The notes under the pieces are model-generated. The model saw only the letters and a list, made by a program, of their open reading frames with translations. It ran no database searches and was not told where the DNA came from. Below are positions 35,143-44,404 of a stretch of 64,000 bases of DNA, one piece after another; within the stretch, counting starts at the first letter, position 1, and each line of letters opens with the position of its first letter. The stretch lies in contig NZ_BBIU01000025.1 of assembly GCF_000730645.1 (NCBI RefSeq), positions 1 through 64,000 of the forward strand, written 5' to 3'. A program made the translations under genes and the position numbers. The DNA comes from Pseudomonas parafulva NBRC 16636 = DSM 17004. Lineage in GTDB: Bacteria > Pseudomonadota > Gammaproteobacteria > Pseudomonadales > Pseudomonadaceae.

Positions 35143-35889
35143 ATGTGCCTGATCGTATTCGCCTGGCGGCCAGGGCATGCCCTGCCGCTGATCGTGGCGG
35201 GCAACCGCGACGAGTTCTATGCCCGCCCTACCCAGGCCCTTGCCCCATGGGGTGACGCACCCGGCGTGCATGCGGGCCGCGACCTGGAAGCGGGTGGAAC
35301 CTGGTTGGGTGTGGGTCCCCGGGGGCGGTTCGCAGCGCTGACCAACATTCGTGACCCCGGCCAGCCCCTTGGCCCCCGCTCACGGGGCGAGCTGGTAGCG
35401 GCTTACCTGCAGGGTGAACTGGGGGTTGAGGCATACCTGGACGAGGTGGCCGGCCGTAGCGGCCAGTATTCCGGGTTCAACCTGTTGGTAGGTGATGGGC
35501 CGCGGCTGGGCTATGTGAACGCCAGGGAGGCTGCACCGCGCCTGCTGGGGGCTGGGGTCTACGGGCTTTCCAATGCAGGTCTGGATACTCCGTGGCCAAA
35601 GTTGGTGAAGGCACGCAGCCGGCTGGAAAATCTTTTGGAAACGGCAGAGCCGGATGTGCTGCTGGCATTGCTGGCGGATAACCAGCCTGCTGCTGACGGT
35701 GAATTACCGGAGACAGGCGTGGGGGTGGCAACAGAGAGGTTGCTGTCCAGCGTGTTCATCGCCAGCCAGACCTACGGCACCCGGGCGAGCACAGTGCTGA
35801 TTGTGGATGCCGAGGGCAGGCGGCGGATGGTCGAGCGCAGTTTCGGGCCCTTTGGGGGGCATTTGGGTGAGGTGGTGTTGGACGTGTGA
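35143..35889 (+). CDS. NRDE family protein (TANGO2-like)
   Basis: The 248-residue protein begins MCLIVFAW and carries the motif AGNRDEFYARP that names the NRDE family. The N-terminal Cys2 suggests an Ntn-hydrolase-like fold, as proposed for this family. Bacterial members have no settled function; the eukaryotic relative TANGO2 has been linked to haem and lipid handling. An in-frame upstream start at 35101 would bury Cys2, so 35143 is chosen. A good GGAGGGGG ribosome-binding site precedes it. Confidence 0.85.
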   Translation: MCLIVFAWRPGHALPLIVAGNRDEFYARPTQALAPWGDAPGVHAGRDLEAGGTWLGVGPRGRFAALTNIRDPGQPLGPRSRGELVAAYLQGELGVEAYLDEVAGRSGQYSGFNLLVGDGPRLGYVNAREAAPRLLGAGVYGLSNAGLDTPWPKLVKARSRLENLLETAEPDVLLALLADNQPAADGELPETGVGVATERLLSSVFIASQTYGTRASTVLIVDAEGRRRMVERSFGPFGGHLGEVVLDV

Positions 35890-35930
35890 GGGGGCCGCGC
35901 GAACGCCTTGGCGCATGGCGCGGTGGCCTA

Positions 35931-38210
35931 TCACAAGGTCTTGTCAGCCCCAGGCCCGATCATCCGCGCCAGCCCCAGGTTTTTCAGGGCCAGTTGCAAC
36001 GAGCTGTGGATAACTTGCGGGTTGTCGTGGCTCATTGCCTCGGCCAGTAGCTCCCTGGCCTTGACCATGTCGACCTGACGCAGCATCCACTTCACCTTCG
36101 GCAGGTTGGTGGCGTTCATCGACAGGCTGTCGAACCCCATGGCCATCAACAGGATCGCCGCAGCCGGGTCACCGGCCATTTCGCCGCAGATGCTCACGGG
36201 CTTGCCTTCACCGTGTGCGTCACGCACCACGGTACTGAGCGCCTGCAGCACCGCCGGGTGCAGGTAGTCGTACAAATCCGCCACACGCGGGTTGTTGCGG
36301 TCGACCGCCAGCAGGTACTGGGTAAGGTCGTTGGAACCCACCGACAGGAAGTCCACCTGCCGCGCAAGCTCTTTGGTCTGGTACACCGCGGCCGGGATTT
36401 CTACCATCACCCCCACCGGTGGCATCGGCACGTCAGTGCCTTCGTCACGCACTTCGCCCCAGGCCCGGTGGATCAGGTGCAAGGCCTCTTCCAGCTCGTG
36501 GATGCCCGAGATCATCGGCAGCAGAATACGCAGGTTGTTCAGGCCCTCGCTGGCCTTGAGCATGGCCCGGGTCTGAACCAGGAAGATTTCCGGGTGGTCG
36601 AGGGTGACGCGGATGCCACGCCAGCCCAGGAAGGGGTTGTCTTCCTTGATCGGAAAGTACGAAAGCGCCTTGTCGCCGCCGATGTCCAGCGTACGCATGG
36701 TGACCGGCAGCGGGTGAAACGCCGCCAATTGCTCGCGGTAGATCGCCAGCTGCTCTTTCTCGCTGGGGAAGCGCTGGTTGATCATGAACGGCACTTCGGT
36801 GCGATACAGGCCTACCCCTTCGGCGCCGCGCTGCTGCGCTCGCGCCACATCCGCCAGCAAGCCAGTATTCACCCACAACGGCATGCGGTGGCCGTCCGGG
36901 GTCACGCACGGCAACTCACGCAGGGCGTCCAGGCCCTTGGCCAGCTGGCGCTCCTCCTCCACCACATCGCTGTACTGCTTGCGCAGCACCTCGCTGGGGT
37001 TGGTGTACACCTCGCCCTTGTAACCGTCGACGATCAGCTCGATGCCGTCGACCTTGGAGTACGGCAGGTCGACCAGGCCCATCACCGTGGGGATACCCAT
37101 GGCCCGGGCCAAAATCGCCACGTGGGAGTTGCCCGAACCCAGTACCGAAACCAGGCCCACCAGCTTGCCTTCGGGCACTTCGCCCAGCATGGCCGGGGTC
37201 AGCTCTTCACTCACCAGGATGGTGTTGTCGGCATACACCAGCGACTGCGAACGCGCCTGTTGCAGGTAGGCCAGCAGCCGCCGCCCCAGGTCCTTGACGT
37301 CAGAGGCACGCTCGCGCAGGTAGTCATCGTCCATCAGCTCGAAGCGGTTGACGTGCTCGCCCACCACCTGGCGCAGGGCGCCCTGGGCCCACTGGCCGGT
37401 GCGGATCACATCGCGCACCTCGCCACCGAGGGCCGCGTCCTCGAGCATCATCAGGTACACATCGAACAGCGCCCGCTCTTCAGGGCGCAGCTGGGTGGCC
37501 AGCTTGGCGGACAGCTTGCGCATGTCGGCACGCACGCCCTCGAGGGCGTTGTGGAACAGGGCCAGTTCAGCGTCGATGTCTTCTACGGTTTTGTCCGGCA
37601 CCACTTCCAGGTCGGCGGGCGGCAACATGACCACGGCACGCCCCACGGCAGCACCCGGCGAGCCCGGCACGCCGACGAAGCGCGCTTCCTGGATGCCCTT
37701 GCCCTGTCGGCCGAGGCCGCGGATGGAGCCAGTGGCTTCGGCGTGGGCGATTACCCCCGCCAGCTGGGCACTCATGGTGACCAGGAAGGCTTCCTCACCT
37801 TCGTCGAACTGGCGCCGCTCTTTCTGCTGGATGACCAGTACCCCCACCACACGGCGGTGGTGGATGATGGGGGCGCCAAGGAACGATGCGAATTTCTCTT
37901 CGCCGGTTTCGGCAAAGTAGCGGTAGCGCGGGTGGGCAGCGGCGTTTTCCAGGTTGAGCGGCTCTTCCCGGGTGCCCACCAGGCCCACCAGGCCCTCGTT
38001 GGGCGCCATGCTGACCTTGCCGATGGAGCGCTTGTTGAGGCCTTCGGTCGCCATCAGCACGAAGCGGTTGGTTTCCGGGTCGAGCAGGTAAACCGAGCAG
38101 ACCTGGCTGCCCATGGCTTCCTTGACACGCAAGACAATGATCCCCAACGCCGACTTGAGATCTTTGGCGGAGTTCACTTCCTGGACGATCTTGCGCAGCG
38201 TATTGAGCAT
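35931..38210 (-). CDS. ptsP: Nitrogen PTS enzyme I, PtsP (EI-Ntr)
   Basis: PtsP (759 residues) autophosphorylates with PEP and passes phosphate to NPr and then PtsN, a regulatory cascade sensing nitrogen and carbon status. An N-terminal GAF domain (about 1-160) precedes the EI domains. The phosphorylated histidine is H363 in GSGNSHVAILARAMG. PEP-binding segments SVGSNDLTQYLLAVDRNN and CGEMAGDP are intact. It follows rppH by 22 bases, the usual arrangement. Confidence 0.97.
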   Translation of the reverse strand: MLNTLRKIVQEVNSAKDLKSALGIIVLRVKEAMGSQVCSVYLLDPETNRFVLMATEGLNKRSIGKVSMAPNEGLVGLVGTREEPLNLENAAAHPRYRYFAETGEEKFASFLGAPIIHHRRVVGVLVIQQKERRQFDEGEEAFLVTMSAQLAGVIAHAEATGSIRGLGRQGKGIQEARFVGVPGSPGAAVGRAVVMLPPADLEVVPDKTVEDIDAELALFHNALEGVRADMRKLSAKLATQLRPEERALFDVYLMMLEDAALGGEVRDVIRTGQWAQGALRQVVGEHVNRFELMDDDYLRERASDVKDLGRRLLAYLQQARSQSLVYADNTILVSEELTPAMLGEVPEGKLVGLVSVLGSGNSHVAILARAMGIPTVMGLVDLPYSKVDGIELIVDGYKGEVYTNPSEVLRKQYSDVVEEERQLAKGLDALRELPCVTPDGHRMPLWVNTGLLADVARAQQRGAEGVGLYRTEVPFMINQRFPSEKEQLAIYREQLAAFHPLPVTMRTLDIGGDKALSYFPIKEDNPFLGWRGIRVTLDHPEIFLVQTRAMLKASEGLNNLRILLPMISGIHELEEALHLIHRAWGEVRDEGTDVPMPPVGVMVEIPAAVYQTKELARQVDFLSVGSNDLTQYLLAVDRNNPRVADLYDYLHPAVLQALSTVVRDAHGEGKPVSICGEMAGDPAAAILLMAMGFDSLSMNATNLPKVKWMLRQVDMVKARELLAEAMSHDNPQVIHSSLQLALKNLGLARMIGPGADKTL

Positions 38211-38232
38211 GGCTCGGGGTCGAACTCCGTCG

Positions 38233-38712
38233 TCAGTCGCGCGTCAGAAGACGCGGTGCTAGCTCTTTCAGGGCGCGGCGGTAAACCTCGCGCTTGAATG
38301 TCACAACCTGCCCCAGCGGGTACCAGTAACTCACCCAGCGCCAGCCGTCGAACTCCGGCTTGCCGGTCAGGTCCATGCGCACCCGCTGTTCATTGCTGAT
38401 CAGCCGCAGCAGGAACCACTTCTGTTTCTGGCCGATGCACAGGGGCTGGCTGTGGGTACGCACCAGCCGCTGGGGTAAACGATAACGCAACCAGCCACGG
38501 GTGCAGGCAAGAATTTCTACATCGTCGCGTTCAAGGCCAACTTCTTCGTTCAGCTCGCGGTACAGGGCATCTTCCGGCGTCTCGTCAGGGTTGATACCAC
38601 CCTGGGGAAATTGCCAGGCATCCTGGTTGATCCGGCGAGCCCATAACACCTGCCCGGAATCATTCGTAAGAATGATCCCTACATTGGGGCGAAAACCATC
38701 CGGGTCGATCAC
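38233..38712 (-). CDS. rppH: RNA pyrophosphohydrolase RppH
   Basis: RppH (159 residues) removes pyrophosphate from 5'-triphosphorylated mRNA and so triggers RNase E-dependent decay. The Nudix box is complete (GGINPDETPEDALYRELNEEVGL, about residues 37-59). Translation most likely begins at a GTG (VIDPDGFRPNVG) at 38712, which gives the normal length. The ATG at 38799 adds 29 residues that are foreign to the family. It is the first gene of an rppH-ptsP unit. Confidence 0.95.
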   Translation of the reverse strand: MIDPDGFRPNVGIILTNDSGQVLWARRINQDAWQFPQGGINPDETPEDALYRELNEEVGLERDDVEILACTRGWLRYRLPQRLVRTHSQPLCIGQKQKWFLLRLISNEQRVRMDLTGKPEFDGWRWVSYWYPLGQVVTFKREVYRRALKELAPRLLTRD

Positions 38713-38860
38713 GGCAGCAACCTCGCAAACGCATGTCACCGCATTGTTCCACAAAGCCTGCGAGCGCAGCAACGCGCCTGCCCGGCTTATATGCAGCAAG
38801 GGCTGCGGGAGCGTCCGCCTGGGTGCTTGCCAACCTGCCCAGTTGCCTCACAGGTACCGT

Positions 38861-39286
38861 TCAGACCGGCTTGGCGCCCATCAGCCCGGCGATGGACAGG
38901 AAGCACAGCCCGCTGAACAGCGACAGCGCCAAGGTGTAGCGCAAACCCACGGCCTGCGCCTTGCGCAGGCGGTTCAGACGCAGCAACAGCCAGGCTGCGG
39001 CAAAAGCGCCCAAGGTATACAGCACGCTTGAGGCCAGCAGCCAAGTCTGCCCCAGCGGCCAGCCAACCAGGTGCACCAGCCACCAGCCGGTGAACGGCAT
39101 GCTGACCAGGCACACGGCCATGACCAGCCAGACGCAGATCAGCGGGCGCTGCAACAACCTGGCCCAGGGCTGTGGGTCGCCCTTTCGGTAAGCACGCAGG
39201 GTCCACAAGGCAAGCCCTGCGGCCCCCAGCAGCAGGAGCACGGTGGCGATCACATGGAGCGTCTTGAGGGTGGTCAGGTGTTCCAT
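38861..39286 (-). CDS. DUF2269 family membrane protein
   Basis: The 141-residue protein has four predicted membrane helices (about 8-28, 48-70, 78-100 and 116-137) and resembles the DUF2269 group of small integral-membrane proteins of unknown function. The HVIATVLLLLGAAGL start and a central PFTGWWLVHLVGW segment fit. It lies 44 bases upstream of the ilvA stop's far side and appears separate from rppH. Confidence 0.75.
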   Translation of the reverse strand: MEHLTTLKTLHVIATVLLLLGAAGLALWTLRAYRKGDPQPWARLLQRPLICVWLVMAVCLVSMPFTGWWLVHLVGWPLGQTWLLASSVLYTLGAFAAAWLLLRLNRLRKAQAVGLRYTLALSLFSGLCFLSIAGLMGAKPV

Positions 39287-39330
39287 CTCGTGTGTCCTTT
39301 GGCCTGCGGTGCACGCCCAAGCTTAGCCGT

Positions 39331-40845
39331 TCAGCCCAGGAACAGCTTGTAGGCCGGGTTTTCGGTTTCGTCCCAGTAGGGGTAGCCGATCTTGGCCAGC
39401 GCCGCAGGCACCAGGTGACGTTCCTCTTCCGGCACCTGCAGCCCCGCCACCACGCGCCCGTCTGCCGCCCCGTGGTTGCGGTAGTGGAACATGGAGATGT
39501 TCCAGCGCCCACCCAGCTTGTCGAGGAAGTTGAACAGCGCGCCTGGCCGCTCCGGGAACTCGAAGCGCAGTACCATTTCGTCGCTGGCGCCCGCCGAATG
39601 GCCGCCGACCATGTGGCGGATGTGCAACTTGGCCAGTTCGTTGTCGGTAAGGTCGGTCACCGGGAAGCCCTGGTCCACCAGTTGCTGCACCAGGGCGGCA
39701 CGCGGGTCGTTTTCCGGGTGGGTTTGCACGCCGACGAAGATGTGGGCTTCGTCGGAGGTATGCTTGCGGTAGTTGAATTCGGTGATCTGCCGCTTACCGA
39801 TCGCCTCGCAGAACGCCTTGAAGCTGCCTGGCCGCTCCGGGATGGTCACGGCGATGATGGCCTCGCGCTTTTCACCCAGCTCGGCACGTTCGGCCACATG
39901 GCGCAGGCGGTCGAAATTGACGTTGGCGCCTGAGTCGATGGCCACCAGCGTGTGGCCCGTCACGCCATGCATTTCCACGTAGCGCTTGATACCAGCCACA
40001 CCCAGTGCCCCGGCAGGCTCGGTGATGGAGCGGGTATCGTCGTAGATATCCTTGATGGCGGCGCAAATTTCATCGGTGCTGACGGTGACCACTTCGTCCA
40101 CATGGTGACGGCAGATATCGAAGGTGTGCTGGCCAATCTGCGCCACCGCCACGCCATCGGCGAACAAGCCCACCTGCGGCAGCACCACCCGCTCACCGGC
40201 AGCCATCGCCGCCTGCAGGCAGTTGGAGTCGTCCGGTTCCACGCCGATCACCTTGATGTCGGGGCGCAGGTACTTCACGTAGGCGGCGATGCCGGCAATC
40301 AGGCCCCCGCCGCCCACGGGCACGAAGATGGCATCCAGCCGGCCAGGGTGCTGGCGCAGGATTTCCATGGCCACGGTGCCCTGCCCGGCAATGGTGTGCG
40401 GGTCATCGTAAGGGTGGATGTAGACGAAGCCCTTCTCGTCGACCAGTTTCAGCGAGTAGGCCAGTGCCTCGGGGAACGAGTCGCCGTGCAGCACCACCTT
40501 GCCACCCCGCGAGCGCACGCCCTCGATCTTGATCTCGGGGGTGGTCTTGGGCATCACGATGGTTGCCTTGATGCCCATTTCCCGCGCCGCCAGGGCCAGG
40601 CCCTGAGCGTGGTTGCCAGCCGATGCCGTGACAACGCCCCGGGCCAGCTCCTGCGGGGTCAGTTGCGCCAGCTTGTTGTAGGCCCCGCGGATCTTGAACG
40701 AGAACACCGGCTGCAGGTCTTCGCGCTTGAGCAGGATCTGGTTACCCAGGCGTGCGCTGAGCTGCCCGGCAGGCTGCAACGGGGTTTCGACGGCAACGTC
40801 ATAGACGCGCGAGGTGAGGATCTTCTTGACGTACTGTTCGAGCAT
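39331..40845 (-). CDS. ilvA: Threonine ammonia-lyase, biosynthetic (IlvA)
   Basis: IlvA (504 residues) deaminates threonine to 2-oxobutanoate, the first step of isoleucine synthesis. The PLP lysine is K51 in FSFKIRGA, and the glycine-rich PLP-phosphate loop is VGGGGL. Two C-terminal ACT-like domains (about 325-410 and 420-500) mark the allosteric, isoleucine-inhibited biosynthetic form rather than the short catabolic form. It is divergent from rpiA, the usual Pseudomonas and Enterobacteria-like proximity. Confidence 0.96.
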   Translation of the reverse strand: MLEQYVKKILTSRVYDVAVETPLQPAGQLSARLGNQILLKREDLQPVFSFKIRGAYNKLAQLTPQELARGVVTASAGNHAQGLALAAREMGIKATIVMPKTTPEIKIEGVRSRGGKVVLHGDSFPEALAYSLKLVDEKGFVYIHPYDDPHTIAGQGTVAMEILRQHPGRLDAIFVPVGGGGLIAGIAAYVKYLRPDIKVIGVEPDDSNCLQAAMAAGERVVLPQVGLFADGVAVAQIGQHTFDICRHHVDEVVTVSTDEICAAIKDIYDDTRSITEPAGALGVAGIKRYVEMHGVTGHTLVAIDSGANVNFDRLRHVAERAELGEKREAIIAVTIPERPGSFKAFCEAIGKRQITEFNYRKHTSDEAHIFVGVQTHPENDPRAALVQQLVDQGFPVTDLTDNELAKLHIRHMVGGHSAGASDEMVLRFEFPERPGALFNFLDKLGGRWNISMFHYRNHGAADGRVVAGLQVPEEERHLVPAALAKIGYPYWDETENPAYKLFLG

Positions 40846-40933
40846 CTGGAAAGCATCACTGGGCCGCGGGACAAGGCCTGGAAGTCTACCCCAGCGCTAC
40901 GTCGGGCGACCACAGCAAAGCCCTGCAAGCCGT

Positions 40934-40939
40934 TATACT
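40934..40939 (+). promoter_or_regulatory. Probable -10 element for rpiA
   Basis: A TATACT hexamer lies 41 bases upstream of the rpiA start codon in the ilvA-rpiA divergent gap. No good -35 was found at the expected distance, so this is tentative. Confidence 0.4.
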
Positions 40940-40979
40940 AGGCCCCTTTGAAAACGCCCTGCCCCATTTCGGAGCCCGC

Positions 40980-41654
40980 ATGACCCAGGACCAACTCAAA
41001 CAGGCCGTCGCCCAGGCCGCTGTCGACTTCATTCTGCCCAAGCTGGATGAAAAGAGCGTTGTCGGCGTCGGGACCGGCTCCACCGCCAACTTCTTCATCG
41101 ACGCCCTGGCCCAGCACAAGGCCGCCTTCGATGGCGCCGTCGCCAGCTCCGAGGCTACCGCACAGCGCCTGAAGGGCCATGGCATTCCGGTATTCGAGCT
41201 GAACAGCGTCAGCGAGCTGGAGTTCTACGTGGACGGCGCCGACGAAAGCGACGAGCACCTGAACCTGATCAAAGGCGGTGGCGCAGCCCTGACCCGCGAG
41301 AAAATCGTCGCGGCGGTCGCCAAAACCTTCATCTGTATCGCCGATGGCAGCAAGCTGGTGCCTGTGCTGGGCGCTTTCCCGCTGCCGGTCGAGGTCATCC
41401 CCATGGCCCGCAGCCACGTGGCGCGCCAGTTGGTGAAGCTGGGCGGCGACCCGGTGTACCGTGAGGGTGTGGTTACCGACAACGGCAACGTGATCCTCGA
41501 TGTGCACAACCTGCAGATCACCAACCCGGTCGAGCTGGAAGCACAGATCAATGCCATCGTCGGCGTGGTAACCAATGGCCTGTTCGCCGCTCGCCCGGCA
41601 GACCTGCTGCTGCTGGGCACCGCCGATGGCGTGAAGAGCCTGAAAGCCGAATAA
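40980..41654 (+). CDS. rpiA: Ribose-5-phosphate isomerase A
   Basis: RpiA (224 residues) interconverts ribose 5-phosphate and ribulose 5-phosphate in the pentose phosphate pathway. Key segments are VGVGTGSTANFFIDAL (phosphate loop), YVDGADE (catalytic acid residues) and LIKGGGAALTREKIVA (catalytic lysine and glutamate region). It is divergent from ilvA and convergent with the SdiA-regulated-type gene. A 16-base perfect palindrome (41670-41685) after the stop may help end transcription. Confidence 0.97.
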   Translation: MTQDQLKQAVAQAAVDFILPKLDEKSVVGVGTGSTANFFIDALAQHKAAFDGAVASSEATAQRLKGHGIPVFELNSVSELEFYVDGADESDEHLNLIKGGGAALTREKIVAAVAKTFICIADGSKLVPVLGAFPLPVEVIPMARSHVARQLVKLGGDPVYREGVVTDNGNVILDVHNLQITNPVELEAQINAIVGVVTNGLFAARPADLLLLGTADGVKSLKAE

Positions 41655-41687
41655 GCCTGGGTGGGGCTGCGGCGGGGCCCCGCCGGC

Positions 41688-42590
41688 TCATGGGGCCGGC
41701 AGCTTGAACACGTAGAACAGGTTCGGCTCACTGACCATATAAAGGGTGCCGGCGTCGTCCATCGCCACGCCCTCCGCCTGCGGCACCGTCGCCTTCAGCC
41801 CGTGGGCACCCTTGCGTAAAGACAGGGTGCTCAGCGGCTTGCCTTGTACATCCAGTTCCAGCAGCAGGCGCGACTCGTCCGACAGCGCCAGCAGGTGCCC
41901 GCTGCGTTCATCGAACTGCAAGCTGGACAGGTCGCGTACAAACAGCCGCGCATCGCGCTTGCTGTCCTGCACCACGTTCACGGCATAAGGCTGCTGCGGG
42001 TTGTCGTGGGGGAACCCGTGCACCTCGTAGATCAGCATCGGGTCCCGCTCCTTGGCCACGAACAGGCGCTTGCCGGCAGAGTCGTAGGCCAGCCCTTCGA
42101 AGCCCTTGTTGCCATTCAGGCCAATGCCCAAGGTAAGCTGCTCGGCATCGGCCGCGTCCAGGAACGGGGTGTCATCCTGCAGCCGCACGCGGATCAGCCG
42201 TTGCTGGCGTTCATCGGTGATGACGTAGCTGTTGGGCCCCACGTACTCGACCGCCTCAGGGTCACCAAAGCCGGTCAGCGGCACGCGGCGCAGAATGCGC
42301 CCCTCAAGCGACAACTCAATCAGTTCGGAACGGGCATTGGTGACGGTAAACAGGGTTTTGCGGTCCGGGTCATAGGTCAGCGCCGAAAGGTCGTCGTCCA
42401 GCCCCTCCACCGGCCGGGCTTCCACCGCTACCCGGTAACGGTCCAGGCCGATGCCCTGTTCGGCAGGGTGCCACCAGGCCTTGAGGTTGAACCAGGCGCG
42501 CTCGAACAGGCGCAGCTCCTGCCCTGCCCAACCGAGCACGAGCAGGCACAGGGCCACGGGGATCAACGACAAACGCAGGTAGCGGGGCAT
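41688..42590 (-). CDS. SdiA-regulated domain protein, copy A (membrane-anchored beta-propeller)
   Basis: The 300-residue protein has one N-terminal membrane helix (about 7-25) and then a periplasmic domain of repeated beta-strand blocks typical of the SdiA-regulated family (related to YjiK). Segments such as DLSALTYDPDRKTLFTVTN, DPEAVEYVGP and QAEGVAMDDAGTLYMVSEPN suggest a propeller. Function is unknown. It lies 94 bases downstream of a paralogue with the same layout on the same strand. Confidence 0.82.
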   Translation of the reverse strand: MPRYLRLSLIPVALCLLVLGWAGQELRLFERAWFNLKAWWHPAEQGIGLDRYRVAVEARPVEGLDDDLSALTYDPDRKTLFTVTNARSELIELSLEGRILRRVPLTGFGDPEAVEYVGPNSYVITDERQQRLIRVRLQDDTPFLDAADAEQLTLGIGLNGNKGFEGLAYDSAGKRLFVAKERDPMLIYEVHGFPHDNPQQPYAVNVVQDSKRDARLFVRDLSSLQFDERSGHLLALSDESRLLLELDVQGKPLSTLSLRKGAHGLKATVPQAEGVAMDDAGTLYMVSEPNLFYVFKLPAP

Positions 42591-42684
42591 GCGGGCAGGC
42601 TCGACGAAGGATGGCGAATTTAAGCACAGACAACTGAAATAAAGCTTAATGCCATCATTCGATTATCCATCGCCGAGCACGTGT

Positions 42685-43605
42685 TCAGCCTTTCTTGAAC
42701 CGGTAGAACAGCGCGGGTTCGCTGATGATGTACAGGGTGCCCTGGTCATCCATGGCCACCCCTTCGGCACGGGGGATGGTTTTTTGCAGGCCGTTGAACC
42801 CTCCAAGTACAGTCATGAAACTGATCTTTTCGCCCTTGTGGTTCAGCTCCAGCAGCATGTGCGAGTCGGCGGAGAGCGCCAGCAAGTGCCCGGTGCGCGG
42901 GTCGATGCCCAGTGCCGAGAGGTTGCGCAGGTCCAGCGGGTCGGTGGGCAGCGCCGTCTTGCCACCACTCAGCGGGCTTTGGCCGTTGCTGCTCCATTCA
43001 TAAAGCCGCGGCGGGCGCTCTTCGCCGATCACCAGGCGTTGGCGCCGAGGGTCCCAGACCACGGCCTCGAAACCCTTGTTGCCATTTTCAGAAAGGCCCA
43101 GGTCATGGCTCTGGAAATCGGCGTGGTTCAACTCCGTGGTGCTCGCATCCACTTTGACGACAGTGAGGTCATGCAGACGCTCATCGGTGATGGCCATGTA
43201 GCCGCCCTCCATCACCGTGACACCTTCAGGGTTGGCCCAACCCTTGAGCGGGATGTTGCGCAGTACATCACCGTCGAGGTTCAACTCGGTCAAAATCGGC
43301 TTCTTGCCCATGACAGAAAACAGCGTGCGCGTACTGGGATTGAAGGCGAGGTCTGACGCTTCGTCATCCGCCATGCCAGGAAGGGGTTTCGCGTCGATTT
43401 CCACTTTGTAGTCCGGTAACCAGACGCTTTCGCCGCGTTCGGCAGTGGTCTCGAAGTGCTCCTTGACCCACAGCATGCCGCGGTCATCCCAGTGCATGAG
43501 AAATGCCACGCCATAAGCGATTGCCGCCACCACGGCCAGGGCGAAAGGCCAGCGCAGGTAGAAGCGTCGCATCGTGGCCGCCGGGGCCGTGGCTGAAGAG
43601 GGCAT
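42685..43605 (-). CDS. SdiA-regulated domain protein, copy B (membrane-anchored beta-propeller)
   Basis: The 306-residue paralogue of the downstream gene has a membrane anchor at about residues 17-37 followed by the same propeller motifs (DLAFNPSTRTLFSVMG, NPEGVTVMEGG and RAEGVAMDDQGTLYIISEP). The two proteins are clearly homologous but diverged, so the duplication is not recent. A role in the envelope is suggested by the anchor, but no substrate or partner is known. Confidence 0.82.
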   Translation of the reverse strand: MPSSATAPAATMRRFYLRWPFALAVVAAIAYGVAFLMHWDDRGMLWVKEHFETTAERGESVWLPDYKVEIDAKPLPGMADDEASDLAFNPSTRTLFSVMGKKPILTELNLDGDVLRNIPLKGWANPEGVTVMEGGYMAITDERLHDLTVVKVDASTTELNHADFQSHDLGLSENGNKGFEAVVWDPRRQRLVIGEERPPRLYEWSSNGQSPLSGGKTALPTDPLDLRNLSALGIDPRTGHLLALSADSHMLLELNHKGEKISFMTVLGGFNGLQKTIPRAEGVAMDDQGTLYIISEPALFYRFKKG

Positions 43606-43671
43606 GCGAGCAGGATCCTGTGTGATGGGCGGGGATCAGCGCATTATCCAGATAGGGTGTGAAAAAATCGG

Positions 43672-43702
43672 TAAACAAAACCCCACCGCCGCCGCGGTGG
43701 GG
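43672..43702 (-). terminator. Rho-independent terminator of the FAH-family hydrolase gene
   Basis: On the minus strand a perfect nine-base stem (CCCCACCGC with GCGGTGGGG, four-base loop at 43690-43693) is followed by TTTTGTTTA. It lies just after the hydrolase stop codon. Confidence 0.88.
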
Positions 43703-43713
43703 CTTCGCCCAGG

Positions 43714-44379
43714 TCAGAGCACGCGGCTTTCGAAGCGGCTGACGCCTGGCAGCTCCAGTACCACCTCGTCACCCGCAATGAATGGCCCTACCCCAGCCGG
43801 CGTGCCGGTCAGGATCACATCCCCGGCCTGCAACGAGAACTGTGCGGCCATGTGCTGGATCATGGGCACGATGGGGTTGAGCATCATGGCGCTGCTGCCA
43901 TCCTGGCGCACTTCACCGTTCACCGTCAGGCGTACGGGGATGGCCGTGGTGTCCTCGAAGCTGGAGGCAGACACGAAGGGCGGCAACACGCAGGCGCCGT
44001 CGAAGCACTTGGCGAGCTCCCAGGGCAGGCCTTTTTCCTTGAGCTTGGCCTGCAGGTCACGCAGGGTAAGGTCCAGTGCCGGGGCGTAACCGGAAATGGC
44101 GTCCAGCACTTCCTCCGGGGTTGGTCGGGTGGACAGCGACTTGCCCAGCAGCACGGCAATTTCCACTTCGTAGTGCACCGAGCCCCGATCGGTCGGGATC
44201 TTGAAACCGCCCTCGGCCGGCACCACGCAACTGCCGGGCTTGATGAACAGCAACGGCTCGGTCGGAATGGGGTTGTCCAGTTCCTTGGCATGCTCGGCGT
44301 AGTTGCGACCGATGCACACCACCTTGCCCAGCGGGAAGTGGATGCGCGTGCCGTCTACGTACTGGTGCTGGTAACTCAT
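43714..44379 (-). CDS. Fumarylacetoacetate hydrolase family protein (acylpyruvase-like)
   Basis: The 221-residue protein is a short FAH-fold enzyme. The metal-binding acidic residues occur in SVHYEVEIAVLLGK, the N-terminal KVVCIGRNYAEHA is typical, and the C-terminal GDVILTGTPAGVGP closes the site. Size and motifs match YcgM/FAHD1-type acylpyruvases or oxaloacetate decarboxylases; the substrate is not certain. It follows the FAD-linked dehydrogenase gene by 25 bases, so the two may be cotranscribed. Confidence 0.87.
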   Translation of the reverse strand: MSYQHQYVDGTRIHFPLGKVVCIGRNYAEHAKELDNPIPTEPLLFIKPGSCVVPAEGGFKIPTDRGSVHYEVEIAVLLGKSLSTRPTPEEVLDAISGYAPALDLTLRDLQAKLKEKGLPWELAKCFDGACVLPPFVSASSFEDTTAIPVRLTVNGEVRQDGSSAMMLNPIVPMIQHMAAQFSLQAGDVILTGTPAGVGPFIAGDEVVLELPGVSRFESRVL

Positions 44380-44404
44380 GGCCGACTCCTCTGGATACTG
44401 CTTT

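Noticed and set aside
36213..38297. 694-codon open frame on the plus strand opposite ptsP and the rppH end
   Set aside because: It is very long but His/Gln/Val-rich with no domain, as expected for the antisense frame of a GC-rich gene. PtsP and RppH on the other strand are unambiguous.
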